From contig NZ_JACJOF010000028.1 of the NCBI RefSeq assembly GCF_014695395.1, positions 84,220 through 148,219 on the forward strand: DNA of 64,000 bases. The letters run 5' to 3'. The translations under genes and the position numbers were made by a program. Shown piece after piece: positions 33,762 to 41,987 of the stretch; positions within the stretch are counted from its first letter, which is position 1, and the number at the start of each line of letters is the position of its first letter. Under the pieces are notes generated by a model. The model saw nothing but the letters and a program-made list of their open reading frames with translations, was not told the DNA's origin and made no database searches. This stretch comes from Nodosilinea sp. FACHB-131. GTDB lineage: Bacteria; Cyanobacteriota; Cyanobacteriia; Phormidesmidales; Phormidesmidaceae.

Positions 33762-35105
33762 ATGTCTTCCCCCCGCCCACCCTTAGAAGAAATGACCCTG
33801 CGGCAGCTCCGCAAAGTAGCCAGTGAGTATGAGGTGTCCCGCTACAGCCGCATGCGCAAGACCGAGCTAATTGAGGCCATTCAAGCTATTGACGCCAAGC
33901 GCGGTTTGGGAGCAGCGCCAGTTTCTGCCCCAAAGGTGCCAGCGGTGGTACCCGCTATGGCCGGCGCTACCGCTGGAGCAACTCCCACCTACACAGCTCC
34001 AACTCCGCCCCCAGTGGAGGTCTTGGCCACCGTGGATGATGGCCTAGCTGATTTGCCCAGCGGCTATGGCGAAAGCCGCATTGTGCTCATGCCCCGCGAC
34101 CCTCAATGGGCCTACTGCTACTGGGATATTCCCCACACCCACAAAGATGAGCTGCGGCGGCAGGGGGGCTCACGGCTGGCTCTGCGCTTCTACGATGTCA
34201 CCGATATTGATTTTCTGCGCCAGACTCCCCACAGCTTGCAGCAGTACGAGTGCGACGAAATGGCGCGGGAGTGGTACCTACCGATTCCGGTTAGCGATCG
34301 CGACTATGTAGCCGAGATTGGCTACCTCTGCAACGATGGCCGCTGGCTAGTCCTGGCCCGCTCCCTGCCCGTCCATATTCCCCCCGTCTACCCCTCCGAC
34401 TGGGTCGAAGACCACTTTGTGACCGTTGATTGGCAGGCTGACCTGCGCGGCAAGGCGGTAGCGGCGCTCAAGCACCCCAGCCAGCGTGCCGCCGAAAGCA
34501 CCAACGCCATTTACGACGAAGTCTATGCCATGACCCAATCCACCGAGGCCCAGCGGGTCGCCGGGTCACTCTTCGGCTCCATGCAGCACGTGCCGGGTTC
34601 CATGGCTCCCGAAAAGGCCGTCAGCTCCTACGTGTTCCCCTCCGGAGCCGGGCTGTGGGCTGTGCCCGGTGCCGCGGCGGCTGGCGTACCCACCATGTCG
34701 GGCATAGGTGCCTTTAACGAGCTCACCATGTCAGGGGCTGGGTTCAGCGGGGCAGGGTTCACCATGTCGGGCGCTGGTCTGACCATGTCGGGAGCGGGCT
34801 TCTCGGCCTCGGCGCCGCCCATTCGCCCTCGCAAGTTCTGGCTGGTGGCCGATGCCGAGCTGATCGTCTATGGAGCCACCGAGCCCGATGCTACCGTCAC
34901 CATTGGCGGGCAGCCGATCAAGCTCAACTCCGACGGCACCTTCCGGTTCCAAATGTCGTTCCAGGACGGCAATATTGACTATCCAATCATGGCGGTAGCG
35001 GCGGATGGCGAGCAGACTCGCGCCATCCACATGACCTTCGATCGCGCTACCCCCTCGCGCCGCACCAACACCAAAGACGAAGCGGTGTTGGAGTGGTTGC
35101 CCTAG
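33762..35105 (+). CDS. Rho-N-like plus DUF4912 protein with TMSGAG repeats
   Basis: The 447-residue protein starts with a Rho-N/SAP-like helical domain (EEMTLRQLRKVASEYEVSRY and RMRKTELIEAIQAID, residues 5-47), often nucleic-acid binding. A Pro/Ala linker leads to a DUF4912 domain (about 95-230: IVLMPRDPQWAYCYWDIP). Residues about 311-349 carry repeated TMSGAGF/TMSGAGL units. A C-terminal part (FWLVADAELIVYGATEPDAT and MAVAADGEQTRAIHMTF) belongs to the same family and forms a beta-sandwich-like end. DUF4912 proteins are common in cyanobacteria and Bacillota; their function is unsettled. An intrinsic terminator follows. Confidence 0.85.
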   Translation: MSSPRPPLEEMTLRQLRKVASEYEVSRYSRMRKTELIEAIQAIDAKRGLGAAPVSAPKVPAVVPAMAGATAGATPTYTAPTPPPVEVLATVDDGLADLPSGYGESRIVLMPRDPQWAYCYWDIPHTHKDELRRQGGSRLALRFYDVTDIDFLRQTPHSLQQYECDEMAREWYLPIPVSDRDYVAEIGYLCNDGRWLVLARSLPVHIPPVYPSDWVEDHFVTVDWQADLRGKAVAALKHPSQRAAESTNAIYDEVYAMTQSTEAQRVAGSLFGSMQHVPGSMAPEKAVSSYVFPSGAGLWAVPGAAAAGVPTMSGIGAFNELTMSGAGFSGAGFTMSGAGLTMSGAGFSASAPPIRPRKFWLVADAELIVYGATEPDATVTIGGQPIKLNSDGTFRFQMSFQDGNIDYPIMAVAADGEQTRAIHMTFDRATPSRRTNTKDEAVLEWLP

Positions 35106-35136
35106 GCTGCCTTGCTTAACGGCAGAATCACAAGTT

Positions 35137-35167
35137 AAGGAGCGCTCCTCGGGGCGCTCCTTTTTTT
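35137..35167 (+). terminator. intrinsic terminator after DUF4912 gene
   Basis: AAGGAGCGC (35137-35145) and GCGCTCCTT form a stem, with GCGCTCC at 35154-35160 followed by a run of seven T. It lies 32 bases after the stop. Confidence 0.9.
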
Positions 35168-35258
35168 GCGAAATGAGACAACTCCCCGCATAGAATGAGT
35201 TGTTACCCCCGCCTGGCGCCCCGGTCCCGATCATTCACCCTAAGTAAATTTCTACGCC

Positions 35259-35990
35259 GTGAAACTATTTCTATTCCATACTCCTGAAGAAGTGCCTGAG
35301 CAGGGTGCGCCCGACTGTGCGATCGCCATCGATGTGCTGCGGGCCACCACCACCATGGCGGCAGCCCTGGCGGCGGGGGCTGAGGCTATTCAAGTCTTTA
35401 GCGACATCGACGACCTGCTCACCACCAGCGAAACCTGGCCCACCGACAAACGCCTGCGAGCGGGCGAACGGGGCGGCGGCAAAGTTGAGGGCTGCGACCT
35501 GGGCAACTCGCCGCTCGATCACTCCCCCGAAAGGTCAGGCGGCAAGCGCCTGTTTATGAGCACCACCAACGGCACTCGCTGCCTCAAGCGCATCGAGCAC
35601 GCCCCCACAGTGATCACCGCCGCCCTAACTACCCGCCAGGCCGTGGTGAATTTTGTGCTCAGTCAGCAACCGGAAACCGTGTGGATCGTCGGCTCGGGCT
35701 GGGAGGGCACCTATTCCTTAGAAGACACGGTCTGTGCTGGAGCCATCATTCACGGCATTATTGCCGCGACGGGGCAGACCTTTAAGGATTTGGCCGGGAA
35801 TGACGCGGCGATCGCCGCCGTCAGCCTCTACCTACAGTGGCAAGACCAGCTACTCGACCTGATGCACTACGCCAGCCATGGCCAACGCCTGCTGCGCCTC
35901 AACAACGAAACCGACCTACAATACTGCGCTCAGCTCGACGTGCTCGACATCGTGCCCCGCCAGCATGAGCTAGGCGTGCTGGGGCTTTGA
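35259..35990 (+). CDS. comB: 2-phosphosulfolactate phosphatase-like (ComB)
   Basis: ComB family (PF04029): [13 protein letters not shown] at the start, [39 protein letters not shown], and STTNGTRCL. In methanogens ComB removes phosphate from 2-phosphosulfolactate in coenzyme M synthesis; cyanobacteria have homologues but no coenzyme M, so here the substrate may be sulfolactate or another compound. The start is GTG 35259. The frame continues the family length (243 residues). Single gene. Confidence 0.88.
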   Translation: MKLFLFHTPEEVPEQGAPDCAIAIDVLRATTTMAAALAAGAEAIQVFSDIDDLLTTSETWPTDKRLRAGERGGGKVEGCDLGNSPLDHSPERSGGKRLFMSTTNGTRCLKRIEHAPTVITAALTTRQAVVNFVLSQQPETVWIVGSGWEGTYSLEDTVCAGAIIHGIIAATGQTFKDLAGNDAAIAAVSLYLQWQDQLLDLMHYASHGQRLLRLNNETDLQYCAQLDVLDIVPRQHELGVLGL

Positions 35991-36002
35991 GCGAGGGTGC
36001 GA

Positions 36003-36028
36003 GGTGTCAGGTGTCAGGTGTCAGGTGT
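36003..36028. repeat. short tandem repeat GGTGTCA
   Basis: The 7-base unit GGTGTCA occurs three full times in a row plus GGTGT. A sequence resembling its inverse (ACCTGATACC) follows at 36053-36062. It lies 13 bases after comB. Confidence 0.85.
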
Positions 36029-36176
36029 TAAATTAATAGCCCGAAACCCGAAACCTGATACCCAACCTAAATTTCTATTTCAGGCGGTTCTCAGCCAGAC
36101 CTCAGAATTTTTGCCTATGCTCTAGGGAAAGGATTAAACGAATTCCCAGCCAGCACCTCAGGGCAAGGAGACTACC

Positions 36177-37604
36177 ATGGCCGTTGACTACGATTTGGTC
36201 GTTATTGGCGGCGGTTCTGCCGGGCTAGTCGCCGCCAGTGCCGCGGCCCAGCTCAAAGCCAAAGTCGCCCTGGTCGAGCGAGCAGGCAGCCTCGGCGGCG
36301 ACTGCCTGCACCACGGCTGCGTGCCCAGCAAATCCCTTATCCACGCCTCGCGCGCGGCCCACGAAGTCGCGCGCAGCCCCCAATTTGGCGTTCATGCCCA
36401 GCTTGAAAAAATCGACTTCCAGGCCGCCTTGGGCCACGTGCACCGGGTGGTCGACACCATTCAGGTGCACGACTCCACCGAACGCTTTGAGTCGCTTGGG
36501 GTCGAGGTGATCTATGGCAAAGGCGAATTCACCGACTCTCGCACCTTTAGCGTCAACGGCCGCGCCCTCAAGGCTCGCAGCTACATCATTGCCACCGGCT
36601 CTCGCCCGGCCAACCCCAATATCGAGGGGCTAGAAGAAGCGGGCTATATCACCAACCTGACGGTTTTTTCCCTTAACTATCAGCCGCAGGCTCTGGCAGT
36701 AATTGGCTCTGGCCCCATCGGCTGTGAGCTAGGTCAGGCCTTCGCCCGCTTGGGCACCGAGGTCACCCTGATCGGCGGCCAGGACCATGTTCTGCCGAAG
36801 GAGGACCCCGAAGCCGCCGCCGTGGTGCAGGCGCAAATGGAGAAGGATGGCGTGCGCATTCTCAACGGCACCCGTGCCCAGCGAGTCGAAGTCATCGACG
36901 GCAAGAAGCACGTTCACACCACCAACGGCACCGTGGTAGTTGACGACATTTTGCTGGCGGCGGGCCGAGCACCCAACATCGACTCGCTGAACCTAGAGGC
37001 CGCTGGGGTCGCCGTGGGCAAGGAGGGCGTTACGGTGAACGCTAAGCTGCAAACCACCAATTCTCGCATCTATGCCGCTGGAGATGTAATTGGCGGCTAT
37101 CGGTTTACCCACGTGGCTGGCTACGAGGCGGCCGTGGCCATGCAAAACGCCCTACTGTTTCCCACCAAAACCGCCGACTATCGAGTCATACCCTGGGCAA
37201 CATTCACTGACCCTGAGCTGGCCCGGGTGGGCCTGACCGAAGCCGAGGCCCGCCAGCATTACGACGATGTTTATATTCTCAAGCAGGATTTTGCCGGGGT
37301 CGATCGCGCCCTAGCCGAGGCCTCTGGTCAAGGGTTTGCCAAAATCATCACTCGCCGCAACGGCAAAATTTTGGGGGCGCACCTGGTTGGTCCCCACGCC
37401 GGGGAGCTGATTCACGAAGTTGTGCTGGCCATGAGCAACAACCTCAAGGTCGGCACGCTGACCGGTATGATTCACATCTACCCCACCCTGGCGGAGGTAA
37501 ATAGCAAGGCCGCCCTCCAGCTGACGAAGCAGAAGTACGCTAAAAATGAACGTCTTCAGGGGCTATTGTCCAGGGTATTTGGGGTGCTGCGATCTTGGAG
37601 TTGA
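36177..37604 (+). CDS. FAD-dependent dithiol oxidoreductase (mercuric reductase-like)
   Basis: A class I pyridine nucleotide-disulfide oxidoreductase of 475 residues. The FAD motif VVIGGGSAGLVAASAAA starts near residue 7, the redox-active disulfide is GGDCLHHGCVPSKS, the NAD(P)H motif is VIGSGPIGCELGQAF, and the dimerisation domain carries HIYPTLAEVN. It matches the group of MerA-like proteins of cyanobacteria. There is no N-terminal HMA domain and no C-terminal vicinal cysteine pair as in true mercuric reductase, so mercury reduction is not supported. A GGAGA Shine-Dalgarno sequence precedes ATG 36177. Confidence 0.87.
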   Translation: MAVDYDLVVIGGGSAGLVAASAAAQLKAKVALVERAGSLGGDCLHHGCVPSKSLIHASRAAHEVARSPQFGVHAQLEKIDFQAALGHVHRVVDTIQVHDSTERFESLGVEVIYGKGEFTDSRTFSVNGRALKARSYIIATGSRPANPNIEGLEEAGYITNLTVFSLNYQPQALAVIGSGPIGCELGQAFARLGTEVTLIGGQDHVLPKEDPEAAAVVQAQMEKDGVRILNGTRAQRVEVIDGKKHVHTTNGTVVVDDILLAAGRAPNIDSLNLEAAGVAVGKEGVTVNAKLQTTNSRIYAAGDVIGGYRFTHVAGYEAAVAMQNALLFPTKTADYRVIPWATFTDPELARVGLTEAEARQHYDDVYILKQDFAGVDRALAEASGQGFAKIITRRNGKILGAHLVGPHAGELIHEVVLAMSNNLKVGTLTGMIHIYPTLAEVNSKAALQLTKQKYAKNERLQGLLSRVFGVLRSWS

Positions 37605-37787
37605 TTGGAGCAAAGGGGTGAAACGCCCATGGCTAAGGGGATAGCGGCGATGCCTAGGTGAATACCGAAGAAAATTGGCAGAACTTCACATAGGGCTTAT
37701 TTCTTCTTTACGTAGATTCGCCTACATTAGTCATGAGCCGCTAAGGCTTCTATAGGGTACGTACTATACTGAAACATCTAATAAGAA

Positions 37788-37826
37788 CTAGGGCCTCCAG
37801 CTTTCGAGCTGGGGGCCTTAGTTTTT
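37788..37826 (+). terminator. strong intrinsic terminator
   Basis: A 15-bp stem (37788-37802 with 37807-37821, two G-U pairs) capped by TTCG is followed by TTTTT. It is 183 bases after the oxidoreductase gene and 48 bases before rsmE, so it separates the two. The long distance leaves room for an unrecognised short transcript. Confidence 0.9.
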
Positions 37827-37874
37827 GGAGTTCACGGTATAAGGGGTAAGCGGTGACAAGCAACAGGAGAAGCG

Positions 37875-38603
37875 GTGCAGCGATTGATGGTTGAGCCTGA
37901 TCAAGTGGTTGCTGACCAGCTTTGTCTGACCAGCAACCAGCAGCATTACCTGTATCGAGTGCTGCGACTGGGGGCTGGGCAGCAGTTTGTGGCCCTCGAC
38001 GGCCAGGGGCAACAGTGGATTGCCACCCTGACTGCCAAGTCAGATGCAGCGACGATCGCGCCCCTTCCCCTTTCAGCCTCAGCCATCCAGGCCCCGATTA
38101 CCCTGGCGATCGCCCTACCCAAAGGCAGCGGCTTCGACGATGTCGTGCGCCAGACCACCGAGCTGGGGGTGAGCACGCTCCAGCCGGTGATTAGCGATCG
38201 CACCCTGCATCAGCCCAATCCCAAGAAGTTAGAGCGCTGGCAGCGCATTGCCGCCGAAGCCACCGAACAGTCGGAACGGCTGCTGCTGCCCCAAATCCTT
38301 CCTCCCGTGCCCTGGCGAGACTATCTCAAGCAGACGATTGAGGGAAATCGGTGGCTCTGTGTGGCGCGGGGTGATGCTCCCCACCTGCTGGCGGTGGCTC
38401 AGGCTAGCGATCCTGCCATCCCTGCCGTGGTCGCCACCGGGCCAGAGGGGGGCTGGACGGAGGCTGAGGTAGCGGGGGCGATCGCAGCCGGTTTTCAGCC
38501 AGTTTCCCTGGGGCCTCACATTCTGCGAGCCGTCACGGCTCCATTGGCCGCGCTCACCCTGGTCATGGCTGCCTATGCCCTAAACGAAGTTAAAGACATT
38601 TAA
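37875..38603 (+). CDS. rsmE: 16S rRNA m3U1498 methyltransferase
   Basis: RsmE is a SPOUT (trefoil-knot) methyltransferase that methylates U1498 of 16S rRNA. Visible are an N-terminal PUA-like part (QQHYLYRVLRLGAGQQFVAL), LAIALPKGSGFDDVVRQTTE and the ELGV segment, EQSERLLLPQI, and the SAM-binding knot ATGPEGGWTEAEV with LGPHILRAVTAPLAAL. The start is GTG 37875; the length of 242 residues is normal. It precedes fur by 114 bases, but that gap contains its own regulatory dyad. Confidence 0.93.
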   Translation: MQRLMVEPDQVVADQLCLTSNQQHYLYRVLRLGAGQQFVALDGQGQQWIATLTAKSDAATIAPLPLSASAIQAPITLAIALPKGSGFDDVVRQTTELGVSTLQPVISDRTLHQPNPKKLERWQRIAAEATEQSERLLLPQILPPVPWRDYLKQTIEGNRWLCVARGDAPHLLAVAQASDPAIPAVVATGPEGGWTEAEVAGAIAAGFQPVSLGPHILRAVTAPLAALTLVMAAYALNEVKDI

Positions 38604-38624
38604 AGCAGTCTTCGGAGTCATTCT

Positions 38625-38643
38625 CAATAACAAAAAATTATTG
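38625..38643. promoter_or_regulatory. candidate Fur box upstream of fur
   Basis: The 19-bp dyad CAATAACAAAAAATTATTG has perfect 6-bp arms and lies 75 bases before the fur start. Size, AT content and symmetry are like cyanobacterial iron boxes, and Fur autoregulation is well known. The sequence is inferred, not proven. Confidence 0.5.
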
Positions 38644-38717
38644 CAAATACCTCGAAAAGTTCGCTAGTATTCTCATTAAGAGCCAGTTATTGAAATTTAG
38701 CGGGGAGAGACCAGGCC

Positions 38718-39173
38718 ATGGCTGCTTACACTCCATCAGCCCTTAAAGCCGAACTCAACGAGCGCGGCTGGCGCATGACTCCCCAGCGCGAGACCATGCT
38801 CAAAACCTTCCAGAACCTGCCCGAGAGCACTCACCTCAGTGCCGAGGATCTGTGCGACCTGTTGGAGAAGGAGGGCGAACCCATCAGCCTCTCCACCATT
38901 TACCGCAACCTCAAGCTGATGGCGCGCATGGGCATTTTGCGCGAGCTAGAGCTAGCCGAGGGCCAGAAGCGCTACGAGATCAACCAGCCCGCCCCTCACC
39001 ACCACCACCACCTGATCTGCGTGCGGTGCAACAAGACCATCGAGTTCAAAAACGACTCGGTGCTCAAAGTAGGGTCCAAAACCGCCGATCGCTCCGGCTA
39101 CCACATTCTGGATTGCCAGCTGCTGATCCACGGTATCTGCCCCAGCTGCCAGCGATCGATTGTGCCCATCTAG
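38718..39173 (+). CDS. fur: FurA-like ferric uptake regulator
   Basis: The 151-residue protein has the N-terminal winged helix of Fur (RGWRMTPQRETMLKTF; ISLSTIYRNLKLMARMGILR) and the metal-binding part with HHHHH (residues 94-98), CVRC (Cys101, Cys104), Cys133 and CPSC (Cys141, Cys144). The long shared stretches (LKAELNERGWR and EINQPAPHHHHHLICVRCN) are those of cyanobacterial FurA rather than PerR or Zur. It represses iron acquisition and other genes under iron sufficiency. A GGGGAGAGA ribosome-binding region precedes ATG 38718. Putatively autoregulated through the dyad at 38625-38643. Confidence 0.92.
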   Translation: MAAYTPSALKAELNERGWRMTPQRETMLKTFQNLPESTHLSAEDLCDLLEKEGEPISLSTIYRNLKLMARMGILRELELAEGQKRYEINQPAPHHHHHLICVRCNKTIEFKNDSVLKVGSKTADRSGYHILDCQLLIHGICPSCQRSIVPI

Positions 39174-39181
39174 GGGTTTTG

Positions 39182-39246
39182 GGTGCAAGGTATAGGGTTC
39201 AAGGTCTGTAATTAGCCCTAAATCCTATACCCTTATACCTTGCACC
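39182..39246. repeat. 13-bp inverted repeat between convergent genes
   Basis: GGTGCAAGGTATA (39182-39194) is repeated inverted at 39234-39246. The interior has further related direct and inverted fragments (GGTATAGGGTTCAAGG; CCTATACCC). It lies between fur and the convergent hypothetical gene and could be a bidirectional terminator or a dispersed element. Confidence 0.7.
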
Positions 39247-39256
39247 TCGTCCCCGT

Positions 39257-39712
39257 CTAGAGCACTTCGTGGGTGTACTTGTGCTGCTTAACGTTGTCGT
39301 TCTTTGAAATTTTGCGCTGGCTGTTGAGCACCCGCTTTCTCTCGGTGGAATAGTTGAGATCGCGGCGCAGGGTGCCAGCGGGCACTAGCTCTGCCGCTGC
39401 GGGCCGAGACTGATAGGTACGAGCGGCGGCCAAGATGCGCTCTTCGTAGTCGGCGCAGGGTTGGGCAGGGGCCGCAGCGATCTCGGGTAGTTCCATCGCT
39501 AGGGCTTGGGCCATGGTGGTGCCACAGACGGCGCTGTAGGAAGTGGGCACCCCTTGAATTACCGATTCGAGATAGGACGACGGAATCGGCTCAAGCACCT
39601 GAATCTCGATAGTTTCGCCCTCTTGGCGCAGGTAGCAGGTGGCCAAGCCCACCACCAGGTAGCTGTCGGCAGGGACGGTGTCGGCTGGGGTCTGAGGTGC
39701 AGTTTGAACCAT
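39257..39712 (-). CDS. conserved cyanobacterial hypothetical protein
   Basis: I cannot name the family. From ATG 39712 the protein has 151 residues: an N-terminal SYLVVGLATCYLRQEGETIE, a central SAVCGTTMAQALAMELPEI and a basic C-terminus with RDLNYSTERKRVLNSQRKIS and KQHKYTHEVL. No signal peptide or membrane segment is seen in this form; the longer ORF (to 39820) has a hydrophobic stretch but its leader looks unconvincing. The conserved-looking basic tail suggests binding to nucleic acid or a complex. Convergent with fur. Confidence 0.55.
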   Translation of the reverse strand: MVQTAPQTPADTVPADSYLVVGLATCYLRQEGETIEIQVLEPIPSSYLESVIQGVPTSYSAVCGTTMAQALAMELPEIAAAPAQPCADYEERILAAARTYQSRPAAAELVPAGTLRRDLNYSTERKRVLNSQRKISKNDNVKQHKYTHEVL

Positions 39713-39884
39713 GAAAATACCAGGGATTTCAACAAGGAAAAGTAGTGCGATAGTCGAGGACCGGCCCTTAGGGGGCGATCGCCACGGGGTGAAATCACTA
39801 TCCACCCCTCGAATCTGCATTTTAGCCCTAGGGCCAAGGGGGCTGCGATCGCCCTCTCAAACCGTCACAAAACACAACTTCTAG

Positions 39885-41384
39885 CTACGGGTGAGCCTTA
39901 TGCCAATCCTGTGCCTGCTGGTGGATTGCCTCTAGCTCCTCGCTATCCATCCGGTCTAGGTTCTTGAGAATAAAGCTCATGCGACCCTGGGTTTGCAGTT
40001 TGTCGCGGTGGCGACTGAGAAAATCCCAGTAAAAAAAGTTAAACGGGCAGGCGTCTTCCCCAGTGCGCTGCTTGGGGTTATAGCGGCAGCCTTTGCAGTA
40101 GTCGCTCATTTTGTTCACGTAGTTGGCCGACGAGGCGTAGGGCTTGGAGGCCAGCAGCCCGCCATCGGCAAACTGGCCCATGCCAATCACATTGGTCTGC
40201 ATCACCCAGTCGTAGGCGTCGATAAACACCGCGTGAAACCAGTTTTTGACCTCCTGGGGCACAAACCCAGCAATCAGCGAAAAGTTGCTGAGAATCATCA
40301 GTCGTTGAATGTGGTGGGCGTAGCCGGTGCGCTTGATCTGGTCGATCGTCTGGTGCAGACAGTTCATCTCAGTCTCACCAGTCCAAAAAAACTCGGGCAG
40401 GGGCTGGCGGTGGTCAAACCAGTTGCGATCGCCGTAGTCAGCGTCAAAATGCAAATACAGTCCGCGCATGTACTCGCGCCAGCCCATCACCTGGCGAATG
40501 AATCCCTCCACGCTGTTGAGCGGCAGATCGTGCTCAGCCAACGCCGCCTCGGCCCGCTCCACCACTTCTAAGGGATGCAGCAGGCCCAGGTTGAGGTAGG
40601 GCGAGAGCAGGGCGTGCCACATGGTGTCTTCGCCGGTCACCATCGCATCTTGGTAGGGGCCAAAGGTCTTGAGTCGCTCGGCAATGAACCCATCTAGCAC
40701 TTGCAAGGCCTGCTCGCGGGTGACGGCCCAGCGAAAGGGGGTAGCCTCGCCAAAGGTGGAAATCTCTAGCTTTTCCACTCTGTCGATCACAGCCTGGGTG
40801 GTGACATCAGGCTCAAACCAGTGGGGAGCTGGGGTGTTGAGCTTGCCCTTGGGGGGCTTGCGGTTGTCCTTGTCAAAGTTCCACTGGCCGCCTAGGGGCT
40901 GGTCGCCTGTCATTAACAGGTCAAAGCGCTGGCGGCCCTCGCGGTAAAAGCTCTCCATCAGCAGGCTCTTGCGCTTGTCGGCCCAGGCCTTAAAATCCTT
41001 AGCCGGCCAGAGAAAGAGGTTGTTGTCGAGAATCGTCAGCTTGCAGGGCAGATCGAGCCCCTGCAACCAGGCAGTGAAAGGGTGGTCAGTGGCCTCCATT
41101 AGCCGCAGTTCGGTAATGCCCTCGGCTTTGAGCCAGTCGCGCAGAGCCGTCTCGGTATCGTTGGCGATCGCGTAGGTAACCGCCCACCCCGCATTCTTCA
41201 ATTCGTCTGCAAAGTGACGCATGGCTGACCACACCAGCACCAGCTTTTGCTTGTGGTAAGGGCGCTCCTCAGCAAAGGTTTGAGCTTCTATGAATAGAAC
41301 CGAAGCGGCTTTGCCCGCGCAACTGGCTAGTGCAGCGTGATTGTGCCAGAGCTGATTGCCCAGTACCCAAACCCCAATGGTCAT
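39885..41384 (-). CDS. FeS-type bacterial photolyase/cryptochrome
   Basis: A member of the photolyase-related FeS-BCP/PhrB group (499 residues). The four cysteines for a [4Fe-4S] cluster are Cys342 (EMNCLHQ), Cys430 and Cys433 (CKGC) and Cys446 (DACPFN), the same spacing as in PhrB of Agrobacterium. GYAHHIQRLMILSNF carries the catalytic-site histidines, and QTNVIGMGQFADGG is the FAD-binding region. PhrB repairs (6-4) photoproducts with light and binds a lumazine antenna. Repair of UV damage is the likely role; a photoreceptor role cannot be excluded. Confidence 0.93.
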   Translation of the reverse strand: MTIGVWVLGNQLWHNHAALASCAGKAASVLFIEAQTFAEERPYHKQKLVLVWSAMRHFADELKNAGWAVTYAIANDTETALRDWLKAEGITELRLMEATDHPFTAWLQGLDLPCKLTILDNNLFLWPAKDFKAWADKRKSLLMESFYREGRQRFDLLMTGDQPLGGQWNFDKDNRKPPKGKLNTPAPHWFEPDVTTQAVIDRVEKLEISTFGEATPFRWAVTREQALQVLDGFIAERLKTFGPYQDAMVTGEDTMWHALLSPYLNLGLLHPLEVVERAEAALAEHDLPLNSVEGFIRQVMGWREYMRGLYLHFDADYGDRNWFDHRQPLPEFFWTGETEMNCLHQTIDQIKRTGYAHHIQRLMILSNFSLIAGFVPQEVKNWFHAVFIDAYDWVMQTNVIGMGQFADGGLLASKPYASSANYVNKMSDYCKGCRYNPKQRTGEDACPFNFFYWDFLSRHRDKLQTQGRMSFILKNLDRMDSEELEAIHQQAQDWHKAHP

Positions 41385-41526
41385 TGCGCTGCATCCTCGA
41401 AAGTGCCTGCTTCATTGTTACGCAGGTTGCCAAGAATCAAGGATTTAAGCACGTGGAATGGCCGTCTCGGCTGTTCCTAATCGATGGGATGCCCAGCCGA
41501 CCCATGGATTTAATAAAACCCGATTC

Positions 41527-41853
41527 CTAGTCTCGCAGCGTGGAGGGGCGTCCGGTGAGGCGCTGAAAGAGGAGCTGAACACCCAGCAAGAATATCCCCA
41601 GGGCCGCCAGCCCAAAAATCCCAGCCCCCAGGGCCGCCATGCCGACGACCAGGGTGCGCACCGCTGATGAGATATTTGCCACCGCTGGGTTGTCCGTCAG
41701 CACGGGGCGAGCGGCAAAGTTGGCGGCGATCGAGAGCATCATGCGGTAGGCCAGCATAGCAATGGTGCCTGCCACAAAGGAACCGCTAAAGCATTGGAGA
41801 ATTTTGCCAGTGGCAGGAGGAGCCAGGGGGCTAGAGGTAGAGTCGTCAGCCAT
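41527..41853 (-). CDS. DUF3082 membrane protein
   Basis: The 108-residue protein has two hydrophobic segments (about 22-42 and 68-92) and the family's PVLTDNPAVANISSAVRTLV stretch between them. DUF3082 is found in cyanobacteria and plastids and is of unknown function. A likely thylakoid or plasma membrane protein. Single gene with ATG 41853. Confidence 0.78.
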   Translation of the reverse strand: MADDSTSSPLAPPATGKILQCFSGSFVAGTIAMLAYRMMLSIAANFAARPVLTDNPAVANISSAVRTLVVGMAALGAGIFGLAALGIFLLGVQLLFQRLTGRPSTLRD

Positions 41854-41939
41854 GGGAGTAAGCTACTCAAAACGTTTGTATCTCAGTTTACCTAGGGTCA
41901 GTCATGCCCTACCCCTGCCAAAAGAGATGCTGAAGATCC

Positions 41940-41960
41940 GTAGGGTGGGCAATGCCCACC
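41940..41960. repeat. dispersed palindromic repeat, family A (inverted copy)
   Basis: This is the inverted copy of the element at 15976-15996 with one base difference; its core is GGTGGGCAATGCCCACC. It lies between SelO and the DUF3082 gene. Confidence 0.7.
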
Positions 41961-41987
41961 ATCCCTAAGACCAACGCGACAGAGTGC

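Noticed and set aside
36003..36062. Possible CRISPR-like repeat
   Set aside because: The unit is seven bases and directly tandem without spacers, so it is a simple tandem repeat.
36177..37604. True mercuric reductase
   Set aside because: The redox disulfide region is MerA-like, but the C-terminal vicinal cysteines and the HMA domain are missing and no mer genes adjoin.
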